The notes beneath the pieces were generated by a model. The model saw only the letters and a program-made list of their open reading frames with translations, was not told where the DNA came from and did no database searches. Made by a program: the position numbers and the translations under genes. This document shows positions 8,803 through 17,932 of a DNA stretch of 64,000 bases, piece after piece. The first letter of the stretch is position 1. Every line of letters begins with the position of its first letter. Source of the DNA: Leifsonia xyli subsp. xyli str. CTCB07 (lineage in GTDB: Bacteria; Actinomycetota; Actinomycetes; Actinomycetales; Microbacteriaceae); assembly GCF_000007665.1 (NCBI RefSeq), contig NC_006087.1, forward strand, positions 2,170,001 to 2,234,000. Reading direction: 5' to 3'.

Positions 8803-9225
8803 CGCATTCTGAGCGTTTTCGAACAAACAACCGTGATTCCTTTCCTGCGCGCCTCCCCGCCGCCGCTCAATCGCCGCCCAGCACCCTCCCCCGCGCCACT
8901 CAATGCGCCGGAAACGCCACTCGCGCGCATAGCCCGGCACTCGAATGGAGGAGGTATCGATACCGGCGATCCCCGCCGAACGCCCCCTCCCCGAAACGCC
9001 CCATCCCCCAGGAGTCGCCACGCTATCCCACCGTCACACCGGCTCAGCTCTCACCCTCCCGGACATCGCGGCCGATGACGCCTCCCCCGGCCGGGTGAAG
9101 CCGCGCTCGATCGGGGCCGGCGAGGACCCCGGCGGCGCGGGGGCCGGGAACGGCTGCGAAGACGACGGGAACAGGCTCCTCCGGCATCGGCGCGGCGCGG
9201 GCGGACTCGCTGTTCTCCGCACCGA
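8803..9225. other. Intergenic, no convincing gene
   Basis: This is the region between the mgtA leader and the lipoprotein gene. It must contain the mgtA promoter on the minus strand near 8770-8830, but I cannot point to convincing -35/-10 boxes. The part 9044-9225 stays open in one minus frame and may be the displaced 3' end of the neighbouring lipoprotein gene. Confidence 0.35.
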
Positions 9226-9660
9226 TCACGAAACGGCCGGCGGAGACCCGGCCGATCCCGGGGAGTTCGACGCGACCCCGGAGGTCACCCGGACGCTGAA
9301 GCGGATAGGCTGGTCCCCGCCGTGCAGCAGCACGACCTCCGCTGTGCCGAGCCGCAGCGGGACGATCCCGGGATTGGTGGAGAACGTGCTGCGGACCGCA
9401 CCGTCCTGGAAGCGCACCACCCCCGGCGGAGTGAGCGTCGCCGACCACCCCGAGGCCGGGCCGTCACCGGTCGCGATGTTCAGCACCGTCGAGCGCGGCA
9501 GCTCGACGACACGGCCCTCAAGCTCGCCGACGACGACGGTCACCGGCGCTGCGACAGGGGTGGTCATCGCCGGAGCCTCCGGCGAACCGGAACACCCGGC
9601 GAGCGCCGAGACCACCGCACCGGCCGCCAGCACGGCGATCATCGTCCTTAGTGCTCTCAT
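9226..9660 (-). CDS. Putative lipoprotein of unknown function
   Basis: The product of about 144 residues starts at ATG 9660 behind GGAAGGACG. It has a signal peptide ending in the lipobox LAGC, so it should be lipidated and anchored on the outer face of the membrane. The rest is a small beta-rich domain (VELPRSTVLNIATGDG, GWSATLTPPGVVRF, GIVPLRLGTAEVVLLHGG) of unknown function. The last 15 residues (VASNSPGSAGSPPAVS) look unlike the rest. A neighbouring frame running on to 9044 continues with VELPGIGRVSAGRFVIGAE, which reads like a natural continuation. A frameshift near 9280 that truncates the protein is therefore possible but not proven. Confidence 0.7.
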   Translation of the reverse strand: MRALRTMIAVLAAGAVVSALAGCSGSPEAPAMTTPVAAPVTVVVGELEGRVVELPRSTVLNIATGDGPASGWSATLTPPGVVRFQDGAVRSTFSTNPGIVPLRLGTAEVVLLHGGDQPIRFSVRVTSGVASNSPGSAGSPPAVS

Positions 9661-9735
9661 ACAGCGTCCTTCCGTCCGATTCGACACCGCCTACGCTACG
9701 ACAGTCCGAGGCCGTCGCGAGAGTGAAGAGAACGA

Positions 9736-12246
9736 ATGATCTTCCTTTTCCCCCAGGAGGTGAGCACGGTCGCACAGGCCGTCCGGGCCGGCCGCTCGGT
9801 CGGCGTGTCGGGAGCGGCGGGCATCGGAGTGAGCTCTCTCCTCGATCGTCTCACGATCCTGCTGGAACAAGAGGGCTTCCTCGTGATCGCCTTCCGCGGC
9901 ACACCGATGCTGCCACGGACGGAGCTGCTGGCCCTCCAGCAGGCGGGCATCGACTTCCCGAACGGCGGCTCCCGCACTGTCTCCGTGCTGATCGACCGGC
10001 TCTCCCAGGAGCTGATGTCGAGCAGCCTGCGAGCGATTCTGCTGGACGATGTGGAGTCCATGGACGCCACCTCGCTCGGCGTCATCCAGGTCGCCGCCGC
10101 GCGCACGGGCACGCCGGTCGTCCACGGACGGCACGCGGGCATCGACGTGCTCATCCACGACGGTGTCCGGCTGACACACTACTCCCCCGTGCAGGTCGCG
10201 CTGAACCCGCTCGACTTCGTCAGCGTGAGCACCCTGCTGGAATCGCGGCTCGGCGCACCCGCGGATGTGGAGATCGTCTCACGGGTCTACGGCCGCTCCG
10301 GCGGTGTCACCGGACTTGCCCTCGCCATCGTCGATGGCGCGCGCGACGCCGGCATCCTGAACCGGGAGGGGGCCACATGGTCGATGCGCGGGTCGACGCT
10401 CTGGACGCCGACCGTGGGGGCCTGGCTCGACGCCAAGCTCTCAGCGCTGCGACCCGAGGACTGCGAGGCGCTCCGCCACCTGGCGCTGACGCACGCGACA
10501 CCCGACCAGGGCCTCTGCTCGCGGCTCGGGGAGACACAGCTCACCGCGCTCGAGAGCAGGGGATTACTGACGATCACCCGCCACCGGCAGGGCGCGCGCT
10601 ATTCGATCTTCCCGCCCGCGCTCGGCATCGATCTGCGACGCGCGGCCAGTGGCGCCCGGCGGCTGGACCTCACCCCGAGTCCCGAGCCCTCCGGCGCTGA
10701 GGTCCCGGACGACTGCACAGACATCGCCGCCTCAGTGACCTACGCCCGGGATCGGCTGGACGAACGCCTGCTGCGCCAGAAAGCGGCGTGGGAGCAGTCG
10801 GGCACCGTGGGCTCGGCTCTCCCCTATCTGATCAGCCTCCTCCAGGCTCCCCGGACGGACCGCACCGTGGCATCGGTTTTCGAGAGCGTCGACCCCGCCA
10901 CGGCAGCCTCGCCCGAGGAGCTGTTCGACCTCGTCTTCCTCCGCGAGCAGTGGCGAGCGTGCCAGAACAGCTACAGCTTGTCGTCGCCGGGACGTTTCGA
11001 CGCCCTGCTCGACCGCTATCCCGACTGGGCCGAAGCCATGCAGACACTGACGGCGGCGCTCACCGGCGACGACAGCGACGAACGCCCGCCCGCACCCGCG
11101 CAGAACGCACTGACGACCCCGAGCGGCCCGGTGATCGCCGCCTCGCACGCCTACAATTGCCTCGCGCTCGGCCGGTTCGAGGAGGCCCGCGAGTGGAACG
11201 GGCTCATCCCGGCGACCGATCTGCTGACGGTGAACCACTTCCGGGAGTTCACCACCACCCTCAGCGATGCGGAGACAGGAGAGATGGAACACGCGCTCGC
11301 CACGACCGCGGAGGAGATCGGAACCGCGATCGAGGCCGGCGCCATCGGATCGGTGATGCGGCACTCCTACTCCGGCGCCCTCATCCTCCTCCGCGCGGGC
11401 CGCTGGCGGGCCGCCCTCGAGGTCGTCGAGCGGGGACTGACGTTCGGGCCGTCCGGGCCGATCCACAGCCCCCCCTACCGGGCGCTGCTCCGCCTCGCCG
11501 CGCTGGTGCAGCTCTGGCTGGGGAGAGCGAAGACCGCGCGGCTCTTCGCCGAGCAGGCCGCGGGTGTGCCCAGCCCCGAGCGTCGGCTCCCGGTGATGCA
11601 GGAAGGATTCGGAGACGTCATAGAACGCTTGCTGCACGACGACCCGGCAGGGGCCACTGCGCAGGTCCGGACGCTCGTCTCCCGGCTGATCGCGCGCGAG
11701 GACGTCTTCGCCGCCTCTTTCTCCCTCCTGCTGGTGCTGGTGCTGCACCCGGAACCGGAAACCCTGGAGCTGTACGCCTCCATCACCCGGAGGGAAGGCC
11801 AGCCGCACCCTTTCCTAGACATCGTCTCCGCCTCGTTCGAGCGCCCCGAGAGGCTCCGCGTCCTCGTGGACGAGCTGCCCATCGAGCACCAGGACGCGGC
11901 ACTGGCGGCACTGGTGCTGAGCGCCCGGTCGAACCAGGAGGGCCAGAGCCAGCGAGCGAGCGCCATCGCGGCGGCGAACGATGCCCTGCGGGCGCGGCTC
12001 GGCGTGTACTACCCGGACGAACTCGACAGCGGAAAGAAACAGGGCCCGGCCATCGATCCGCACGTGCTGTCGAAGCGCGAGCGGGAGGTCGCCCAGCTCG
12101 CACGCAGCAACTCGAACGCGGCCATCGCCGCAACCCTCGACCTCAGCGTGCGGACCGTGGAGAGCCACATCCACAACGCCTTCAAGAAAACAGGAACGAC
12201 CTCGCGACAGGAGCTCGCCGAGCTGGTCGGCAAGCTCCTGTGCTGA
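9736..12246 (+). CDS. Large LuxR-family regulator with degenerate ATPase domain
   Basis: The 836-residue protein is built like a LAL-type regulator: N-terminal P-loop NTPase, long helical repeat region, and a C-terminal LuxR HTH (LSKREREVAQLAR to LSVRTVESHIHNAFKKTG). The P-loop at about residues 27-35 reads GAAGIGVSS, lacking the Walker A lysine. A Walker B-like strand ILLDDVES is present. ATP hydrolysis may therefore be lost, as seen in some members of this class. It is a paralogue of the partial gene at the left edge of the window. It lies downstream of, and divergent from, the lipoprotein gene, and converges with the DsbA-like gene with no visible terminator. Ligand and target genes are unknown. 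Confidence 0.85.
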   Translation: MIFLFPQEVSTVAQAVRAGRSVGVSGAAGIGVSSLLDRLTILLEQEGFLVIAFRGTPMLPRTELLALQQAGIDFPNGGSRTVSVLIDRLSQELMSSSLRAILLDDVESMDATSLGVIQVAAARTGTPVVHGRHAGIDVLIHDGVRLTHYSPVQVALNPLDFVSVSTLLESRLGAPADVEIVSRVYGRSGGVTGLALAIVDGARDAGILNREGATWSMRGSTLWTPTVGAWLDAKLSALRPEDCEALRHLALTHATPDQGLCSRLGETQLTALESRGLLTITRHRQGARYSIFPPALGIDLRRAASGARRLDLTPSPEPSGAEVPDDCTDIAASVTYARDRLDERLLRQKAAWEQSGTVGSALPYLISLLQAPRTDRTVASVFESVDPATAASPEELFDLVFLREQWRACQNSYSLSSPGRFDALLDRYPDWAEAMQTLTAALTGDDSDERPPAPAQNALTTPSGPVIAASHAYNCLALGRFEEAREWNGLIPATDLLTVNHFREFTTTLSDAETGEMEHALATTAEEIGTAIEAGAIGSVMRHSYSGALILLRAGRWRAALEVVERGLTFGPSGPIHSPPYRALLRLAALVQLWLGRAKTARLFAEQAAGVPSPERRLPVMQEGFGDVIERLLHDDPAGATAQVRTLVSRLIAREDVFAASFSLLLVLVLHPEPETLELYASITRREGQPHPFLDIVSASFERPERLRVLVDELPIEHQDAALAALVLSARSNQEGQSQRASAIAAANDALRARLGVYYPDELDSGKKQGPAIDPHVLSKREREVAQLARSNSNAAIAATLDLSVRTVESHIHNAFKKTGTTSRQELAELVGKLLC

Positions 12247-12307
12247 GGCCGCCCTCTTCCTGAGACGAAGCAGACAGCGCGCATGAGCCGCATTCACATG
12301 CGCCGGA

Positions 12308-13048
12308 TCATCGCGCGGCCTCGATGGCGAGGGCGAGCTGGGCGGGATCGAGGACGCTGCCGCGGTACTGGTGACCGTTGATCAGAATGGTCGGCGTCCC
12401 CTCGAGCCGCGCGACATCCGAGTGCGGCAGCGGGCCGTTCAGATCGCGCTCCGTCTGAGCGGTGACGAATCGGGCCCACTTCTGGTCTGTCACACAGCGC
12501 GACACGGCAGAGGCATCCACCCCCGCACTCGCGAACGCATCGAGGATCGTCCGGTCGCTGAGCCCTCCTCCCGTGACTTCATCGGGTTGGCGGGCGAACA
12601 GAGACCGGTTGGCGTCGAAGAACTTGGCCGGCTGGTGCTCGGCCACGCACACGGCGGCAGCCGCCGCCCGCGTGGCGTACCGGTGGTTCGCCGCCGAGTC
12701 CAGGATCGCCACCGGGTGGATGTCCACATTCACCCGGCCGCTGTCCGCCAGCGATCGCAGCAGCGGCCCGTCCGCCGCCTCGAACTGGGCGCAGATCGGG
12801 CACTGGTAGTCCGCGTACACAGTGACGGTCGGCGCCGCCGAGCTGGTCGTGTGCGGCGCCGGAGTGCCTGCCACCGGCAACCGGAAGCCGCCCTCCGTCA
12901 ACGCCGATGAACCAGCCGCGGGGGCAGGCGACGAGGCGTTCACATACATCGCCATCCCGCCCACAGCGCACGCCACGACGACTGCGGCGATCGCCGCGGC
13001 CTGCCAGGCCCAGAGCCGTCCTGTCCTTATCGGTCCAACTGTTCGCAT
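12308..13048 (-). CDS. DsbA-like membrane-anchored thiol-disulphide protein
   Basis: The 246-residue protein has one N-terminal membrane helix (AAAIAAVVVACAVGGMAMYV), a short linker, then a thioredoxin-fold DsbA domain. The redox motif is CPIC in ADYQCPICAQFE. The cis-proline loop is GTPTILINGHQY. It should face outside the membrane and catalyse or reduce disulphides in exported proteins. It is the last gene of a tightly spaced minus-strand series (TasA-like, SipW-like, GH43, LuxR), so it may help fold the co-encoded exported proteins; this is inferred from context. Start ATG 13048 follows GAGAGGATGAACGT. Confidence 0.88.
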   Translation of the reverse strand: MRTVGPIRTGRLWAWQAAAIAAVVVACAVGGMAMYVNASSPAPAAGSSALTEGGFRLPVAGTPAPHTTSSAAPTVTVYADYQCPICAQFEAADGPLLRSLADSGRVNVDIHPVAILDSAANHRYATRAAAAAVCVAEHQPAKFFDANRSLFARQPDEVTGGGLSDRTILDAFASAGVDASAVSRCVTDQKWARFVTAQTERDLNGPLPHSDVARLEGTPTILINGHQYRGSVLDPAQLALAIEAAR

Positions 13049-13073
13049 ACGTTCATCCTCTCTTCGATGGTGA

Positions 13074-15611
13074 TCACTCGGTCAGGTGTTCCGTCAGCCC
13101 GAGTTCCGCGGCGCGGATCAGCGCTGCGTCCCGCGAGCGGACGCGGAGCTTGCGGTAGATGGAGCGGGTCTGCGTCTTGACGGTGTTCACGGAGACCGAG
13201 AACTCCTGCGCGATGTCCGCGAGGGTCGCCGCGGACCCGAGGCGGTGCAGCACCAGGATCTCCTTCTGCGTGAGCCGGACGGCCGGGTGTTCGACGGCGG
13301 GCATGCACAGCGCGAACGGCCATTCGGCCTCCGGATCGCCCCCTCCCGCCGTCAGCAGGGCGAGACGGGCGACGACCGGCAGCAGGGCGAGCGGAGTGCG
13401 AAGGCCCCGCTCGGTCGCGACCGCCATCGCCCGTCGCGCAGCCCCAGCCGCGTCCGCGTTTCCGCCGCACGCGAGCAGAGCTGCGGCGACCACGAGCGCG
13501 TGGAGGACGTCGTCGGGGGACGATGTCTCACCGGCCTTCCGCGCAGCGGCGCCCGGCTCCGAGATCGCCGCGACGCCGTTGCCGGCGAGCAGGGAGCGCA
13601 GCGCACGGACCCCGATCGGCGCGCAGCCGGCCCGGAACAGGTCGCGCAACGCCGTGTCCGCCGCCGTGCGGTCGCCCACGGCCAGCAGAGCCAGCACGCG
13701 AGTGATCGCGAGCCGATCCAGAACCTCCTGCGAGGCCGGACGGGAACCGCACGCGGCAAGGGCGACATCGATGGCGGCCGCGCACCGCTCGGGCCGCCCT
13801 TGGAAGAGGAGCGCCATCGCCCGGCAGTGCAGCACCGCTGCCCAGTGCTCGGGGGCGCGAGGCATCGAGGCCGCGAGCACCGCCATCCGCTCGGCGGCCT
13901 CCGGGTCGCCGTCCTCGATCAGGACCAGCGAACGGGCGAGGGCGTCGAACAGCGATGCGCTCGAGGTGAGGTCCTCCGTGCGCGGTCCCAGAGCAGAGAG
14001 CGCGGACCGCGCTGTCACGATGTCGCCCCGGAACGCGAGAACGAAGGCGCGAACGGCGACGCAGTGCCGCCGATCCTGGGGATGCTCCGTGCTGCCGAGG
14101 GCCGCGCCGAGAGCGCAGGCCTCGAGCGCACGCTCGCTCCACGATCCCCAGTGGAAGGTGATCGCCAGCTGCGCGCAGAGTTCGGCGATCCGGGGCACTC
14201 CGGTGTCGCGGGAGCGGGCGAGACCGGCGACCGTCAGCATCCCCTCCTCCGTCACCCGCAGGCTCGCCGCCGTGTCACCCCCGAGCCGGAACGAGGCGCT
14301 CTCGGCGCACAGCACGAGCAGCCGCTCCCCCGGATCGTCGTCGCGTCCCCGTTTGCTGAGCGTGCGCGCGGCGAGAGCGAACCAGTGGACGGCGCGCTCA
14401 TGCTGCTCCCGAGTGCTGAGAGCGAGGGCGTAGAGGACGGCGATGACAGGGAAACGTTCCAGCTCCTCGCCGCCCAGCCGCTCCAGAAGGTCCACCGTCG
14501 CCGTGGCGGAGACCGTGGAGAGCGGCTCCCAGGCCTCCCGCGCGACACGGGAGACGAGGAGCGGCTCGCGAGCGGCCACAGCCGCGTTCAGCGCGCGAAC
14601 GTGGTCCCCGGTCTCCAGCGCCCACGAGCACACCACCCGAAGGGATCGCATCGCCTCTCGCGGTTCGGCGGCCGAGCGCTGACGCGCGAGCGCCACCGCC
14701 GCCGCGGGGTCCAGAACGAATTGGCGGCGCGGCCACTCTCCGCGCCAGGTTCCGAGCCCCTGCTCCTCGGCGGCACGGAAAAGCGGGTCCGGCGAATCCA
14801 GCCCTGTCAGCCGGCGCGCAAGCTCCGAATCGCAGGGAGACACCGACGAGATCACCCGCAGGAAGCGCGTGAGTTCGGGACAGGGCCGCTCGCCGAGCTG
14901 ACGCCGCAGCAGCGCTTCCGCGACCGCGTGCGGGTCGAATCCGCGCCGGATGCCGACCCCGGTCAGCCGGGCGGTGAGCGGAAGGACGCGCTCGCCTTCC
15001 TCCCAGCCGGGAACGGACGGACGCGGCGGCCGGTCCTCGCCCGCAATGGCGTCCACCAGCCGGGCGGACTCCTCCGCTGTGAACAGCAGATCGTCCGGAC
15101 CGAGACACTCGACATCGAGAGACGCCGCGACCGCCACGTCCTCGAACGAGGTCAGCGCCCGCGTCCCGATCGCGACCTGCACCCGCGGGCAGGTCTCGAG
15201 CAGTCTCGCGATGTCCGGGTCCGCCGGCGCGCGCACCGGACAGTACCCGTCCAGCGTCAGCCGCACCGGCGGACCCACCGTGCCGGCGAGGGCGAGCCGC
15301 ACCGCGTCGAACGCGTCGGCGGGCGATGCCGAGTGCGCGCCGACCTGCGCCGCCACCGCCGCCCACAGCTGATCGGCGGCACGGTCCGCGTGTGCGGAGC
15401 CCGCCGTCAGCGTCACCCACAGCACCGTGTCGCCCGCGCTGCGGCGGCGGGTACACCAGTCGGCGAGCAGCACGGTCTTACCCGCGCCAGCCGGCGCCCG
15501 CACGACGACCAGCGGGGCGGCGGTGTCCAGCCGCTCCGTCAGACGGGGACGCGGCAGGAAGTGTGCCGGTCGCCGTGGCAGGGGCCGGGACGCCAGGGGC
15601 TCAGCGTCCAT
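13074..15611 (-). CDS. LuxR-family MalT-like ATPase regulator (LAL type)
   Basis: The 845-residue protein has an intact Walker A near residues 39-47 (APAGAGKTVLL) at the start of a STAND/AAA-type ATPase domain, a long TPR-like helical region, and a C-terminal LuxR HTH (LTQKEILVLHRL to FSVSVNTVKTQTRSIYRKL). MalT-type proteins oligomerise on ligand and ATP binding and activate transcription. The start overlaps the end of the GH43 gene by 11 nt, and the stop lies 25 nt before the DsbA-like gene, so it is probably co-transcribed. A sugar-related signal is an attractive guess because a GH43 glycosidase is encoded directly upstream. Confidence 0.88.
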   Translation of the reverse strand: MDAEPLASRPLPRRPAHFLPRPRLTERLDTAAPLVVVRAPAGAGKTVLLADWCTRRRSAGDTVLWVTLTAGSAHADRAADQLWAAVAAQVGAHSASPADAFDAVRLALAGTVGPPVRLTLDGYCPVRAPADPDIARLLETCPRVQVAIGTRALTSFEDVAVAASLDVECLGPDDLLFTAEESARLVDAIAGEDRPPRPSVPGWEEGERVLPLTARLTGVGIRRGFDPHAVAEALLRRQLGERPCPELTRFLRVISSVSPCDSELARRLTGLDSPDPLFRAAEEQGLGTWRGEWPRRQFVLDPAAAVALARQRSAAEPREAMRSLRVVCSWALETGDHVRALNAAVAAREPLLVSRVAREAWEPLSTVSATATVDLLERLGGEELERFPVIAVLYALALSTREQHERAVHWFALAARTLSKRGRDDDPGERLLVLCAESASFRLGGDTAASLRVTEEGMLTVAGLARSRDTGVPRIAELCAQLAITFHWGSWSERALEACALGAALGSTEHPQDRRHCVAVRAFVLAFRGDIVTARSALSALGPRTEDLTSSASLFDALARSLVLIEDGDPEAAERMAVLAASMPRAPEHWAAVLHCRAMALLFQGRPERCAAAIDVALAACGSRPASQEVLDRLAITRVLALLAVGDRTAADTALRDLFRAGCAPIGVRALRSLLAGNGVAAISEPGAAARKAGETSSPDDVLHALVVAAALLACGGNADAAGAARRAMAVATERGLRTPLALLPVVARLALLTAGGGDPEAEWPFALCMPAVEHPAVRLTQKEILVLHRLGSAATLADIAQEFSVSVNTVKTQTRSIYRKLRVRSRDAALIRAAELGLTEHLTE

Positions 15612-16662
15612 CCCGCCACACTCCGGTGCGCGTGTCGATGCTCCAGACGTGCCGCTTGAGCAGTCTCGGGAGGCCGTTGTCGAAGCTCATCGGGTACCAG
15701 ACCTCCGTCGAGTCGTTGAGATCGCCTCGCGTCCAGCGATCGCCGAGGTACACGTAGGTGGTCTGTTCGGTCCCCTGCACGGTGAGGATGCCGTCCGTCT
15801 GCGAACGGTAGGTGTTCGACCCCAGAGGGGCGAACAGCGACGGCGCCGACCAGAAGCCATCGAGGGCGGCGGCCGACTCCACGATGTTGTCGTTCATCCG
15901 GTACCCGGTGAGGCGGGAGCCGAACAGGTAGTAGTGGCCGCCGACCTTGACCATCGCCGGTGCCTCGATCGAACGGTGGTCCGAGTTCTGCAACGTCGCC
16001 ACCGACCCACCCTGCCCCGACGAGGGGGCGACGCTGCGGTCGTCGGCGCTCATCCGGTCGATCCGCAGGCTGTGGACGCTGCGGTCTTCGCTGAGCAGGT
16101 AGGCCGTGCCGTCGTCGTCCTGGAACACACCGATATCGCGCGAGGGATGCCCGAGCGGCCGGCTCGATCCGAGGTAGCGGTAGGGACCGCAGGGAGTGGA
16201 GCTGACGGCGACGCCGGCACGCGCCTCGGTGTAGTTCGAGTCGTCGATGTGCATCCACATCACGTACTCGTGGGTGTGCGCGTCGTAGAGCACACGGGCG
16301 CGCTGGACCTTCCCACCGGCCTTCAGATCCGGAATCGCCGGCGACGCCGCCAGCGCGACCCCCTCCTCCTGCCAGTCCGAGAGCGTTTTGCTCGAATAGC
16401 AGAGCACGCCCCGGAAACCGCCGTTCCCGCGCTCATCGGTGCCGAAGAGGTAGTATCGGCCGTTCGCCCGGAGCACGCTCGACGTGTGCGCCTGGACGAC
16501 GAGGCCGTCTGAAGCGCTGGCCAGTGTCCGCGGTTGGGATGCGGTCTTCCAGTGAACCCCGGAGACGATGGTCGCCACCGGGTCCGCCACGGCCTGCGGT
16601 CCGGCGACGAGGGCCGCAGCGCTCACGGCGAGAGCGACGAGGGAGCGGATCGGGCTAAGCAC
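15601..16662 (-). CDS. Secreted GH43-family glycosidase
   Basis: I place the start at GTG 16662, inside the stop region of the signal peptidase gene (GTGCTTAG, 8-nt overlap). This yields a signal peptide (SLVALAVSAAALVAGPQAVA) directly at the N-terminus and a product of about 353 residues. The mature protein is a five-bladed beta-propeller. The segment VQAHTSSVLRANGRYYLFGTDE matches the AHG..L..NG.YYLYG block of GH43 galactanase/arabinanase-like enzymes, and SIEAPAMVKVGGHYYLFGS carries the likely acid Glu. Family substrates are arabinan, xylan or galactan side chains, which fits plant-associated life; the actual substrate cannot be told. Export may depend on general Sec peptidase rather than the SipW-like neighbour. 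Confidence 0.85.
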   Translation of the reverse strand: MLSPIRSLVALAVSAAALVAGPQAVADPVATIVSGVHWKTASQPRTLASASDGLVVQAHTSSVLRANGRYYLFGTDERGNGGFRGVLCYSSKTLSDWQEEGVALAASPAIPDLKAGGKVQRARVLYDAHTHEYVMWMHIDDSNYTEARAGVAVSSTPCGPYRYLGSSRPLGHPSRDIGVFQDDDGTAYLLSEDRSVHSLRIDRMSADDRSVAPSSGQGGSVATLQNSDHRSIEAPAMVKVGGHYYLFGSRLTGYRMNDNIVESAAALDGFWSAPSLFAPLGSNTYRSQTDGILTVQGTEQTTYVYLGDRWTRGDLNDSTEVWYPMSFDNGLPRLLKRHVWSIDTRTGVWRDGR

Positions 16663-17209
16663 TGTGCGCCACCGCCGGTCGCTCGTTCGCTGCCGCGCGC
16701 ACCCGTTCCTGGCGCTTGCGGCTAGCACCGGAGGCCAGCACGAAAGCGGCGAGGCCCGCGAGAAGCATGCCGCCCCGCACGAACACGTTCTGGCTCAAGG
16801 AGAACAGGTGCGCCGCGGTCCCCGTCAGCCGGATCCCGGTCGGACGTCCGCTGAGGAGCGACGGCATCACCGTGCCCGGGTCGGGCAGGGCATTGCCATC
16901 GCCCTTGGTGATGAACCGTTCGCCCGACTTCGCCTGAAGGATCCGGTGAACGTAGGGGCCGAGTCGCAGCGACGAGCCGTTGTAGTGCGCCACGGTGCGC
17001 GCCGGGTCGACCACGACGATGTCTCCCGCACGCAAAGCGGAGGCGTCGATGGCGCGGCTGACCAGCAGGATGTCTCCGCGCTGATAGGTGGGAACCATTG
17101 AGGTCCCGTTGACCGTCACGTAGTAACCGTTGGTGCTGAGAGTGGCGAGAAAGGGGAGGGCGAGCAGTGCGATGATCGCACCGCCGACAATGTTGAGGGC
17201 GATTCTCAC
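16655..17209 (-). CDS. Signal peptidase I, SipW/ER type (first copy)
   Basis: The 184-residue protein has membrane helices at both ends. The catalytic Ser lies in NGTSMVPTYQRGD and the His in YVHRILQAKSGE, followed by FITKGDGN.LPDP. A His rather than the Lys of typical bacterial enzymes places it in the archaeal/ER/SipW-type S26B group. SipW-type peptidases in Firmicutes and actinobacteria often process a few dedicated substrates such as TasA or camelysin. The gene directly upstream (17327-17932) encodes a plausible substrate. The start ATG 17209 is the natural choice at the first helix. It overlaps the GH43 start by 8 nt, suggesting translational coupling. Confidence 0.9.
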   Translation of the reverse strand: MRIALNIVGGAIIALLALPFLATLSTNGYYVTVNGTSMVPTYQRGDILLVSRAIDASALRAGDIVVVDPARTVAHYNGSSLRLGPYVHRILQAKSGERFITKGDGNALPDPGTVMPSLLSGRPTGIRLTGTAAHLFSLSQNVFVRGGMLLAGLAAFVLASGASRKRQERVRAAANERPAVAHSA

Positions 17210-17312
17210 GGGTTTCCTTAGGCCGGGTTTCCTTGGGGAGGGGCACGGGTTCGGGGGACGGCCCTGACGCGGCGCCGCCGTTGACGGATCGGCGCCGCAC
17301 CACGGCCGGGCC

Positions 17313-17336
17313 TTACTTGTTACTTGTTACTTGTTA
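17313..17336. repeat. Triple 7-bp tandem repeat at a stop codon
   Basis: TTACTTG occurs three times in a row, followed by TTA. On the minus strand each copy contains AAGTAA, and the first is the real stop of the TasA-like gene. It is a short, slippage-prone microsatellite just at the end of the gene. Confidence 0.8.
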
Positions 17337-17932
17337 GGGTTCATCGAGTAGTTGACGTTGAAGTTGGCGATCGCATCGATCGCCTGAGTGGGCGCCGGGT
17401 CGGTGCCGTCCCAGGTGACCGTCACCGTGACAGTGTCGGATCCGCCCGAACCGAGCACGATGCCCGACTCTTCCTTCAGCGCTTTGGCCAGGCTGATCGG
17501 ATCGGCGATCGTGCCTCCGTCGCCGATGGCGATCGTGCCGGACGAGAAGAGCGCATAGTTGACCTTCAGGTGCTGTGCCAGCGCCTTCGGCAGCTTCTTC
17601 TTGGCGTTCGTCATCGCGAAGATGCCGTCGAAGGTGGCCGTCTCGGTCGTGGAGGAGTTGGCGGCGATCCAGGTCTCTTTCGCCGTATTCGTGGTGGTGT
17701 TGAAGTGCGCGTCGAAGGCCGTACCGGTGAAGGTGAAGCCCGCTGTCACAGCGTCCTTGATGAAGTGGTTGTTGTCGATGGAGGTCTGCGAGGTGGCGAT
17801 GGCCCCCACGCCGGTGAGCGCGACGGCGGCGACGGCGGCGGTGGTGAGAGCGACCATCCGCTTGCGGCCCTCGAACAGCGACTTCAGGCTGTGCTTCTGG
17901 TTCGGCATTGGGTCTGTGCCTGTTTTCTTCAT
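17327..17932 (-). CDS. TasA/camelysin-like exported protein (probable SipW substrate)
   Basis: The 201-residue product has a basic N-terminus (KSLFEGRKR), a hydrophobic stretch (MVALTTAAVAAVALTGVGAIATSQ) and then a beta-rich mature domain (DAVTAGFTFTGTAFDAHFNT, ETWIAANSSTTETATFDG). Position, size and organisation resemble TasA/CalY-type proteins encoded next to SipW peptidases, which form fibres or surface layers. Sequence similarity to TasA cannot be confirmed by eye, so the assignment leans on context. Start ATG 17932 has only a weak ribosome site (AAGAAAG). The stop codon lies inside a triple 7-bp tandem repeat. Confidence 0.6.
   Translation of the reverse strand: MKKTGTDPMPNQKHSLKSLFEGRKRMVALTTAAVAAVALTGVGAIATSQTSIDNNHFIKDAVTAGFTFTGTAFDAHFNTTTNTAKETWIAANSSTTETATFDGIFAMTNAKKKLPKALAQHLKVNYALFSSGTIAIGDGGTIADPISLAKALKEESGIVLGSGGSDTVTVTVTWDGTDPAPTQAIDAIANFNVNYSMNPNK

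Noticed and set aside
13086..15659. Plus-strand open frame of 857 codons opposite the MalT-like regulator
   Set aside because: Shadow of a gene with a clear Walker A and HTH; no family features of its own.
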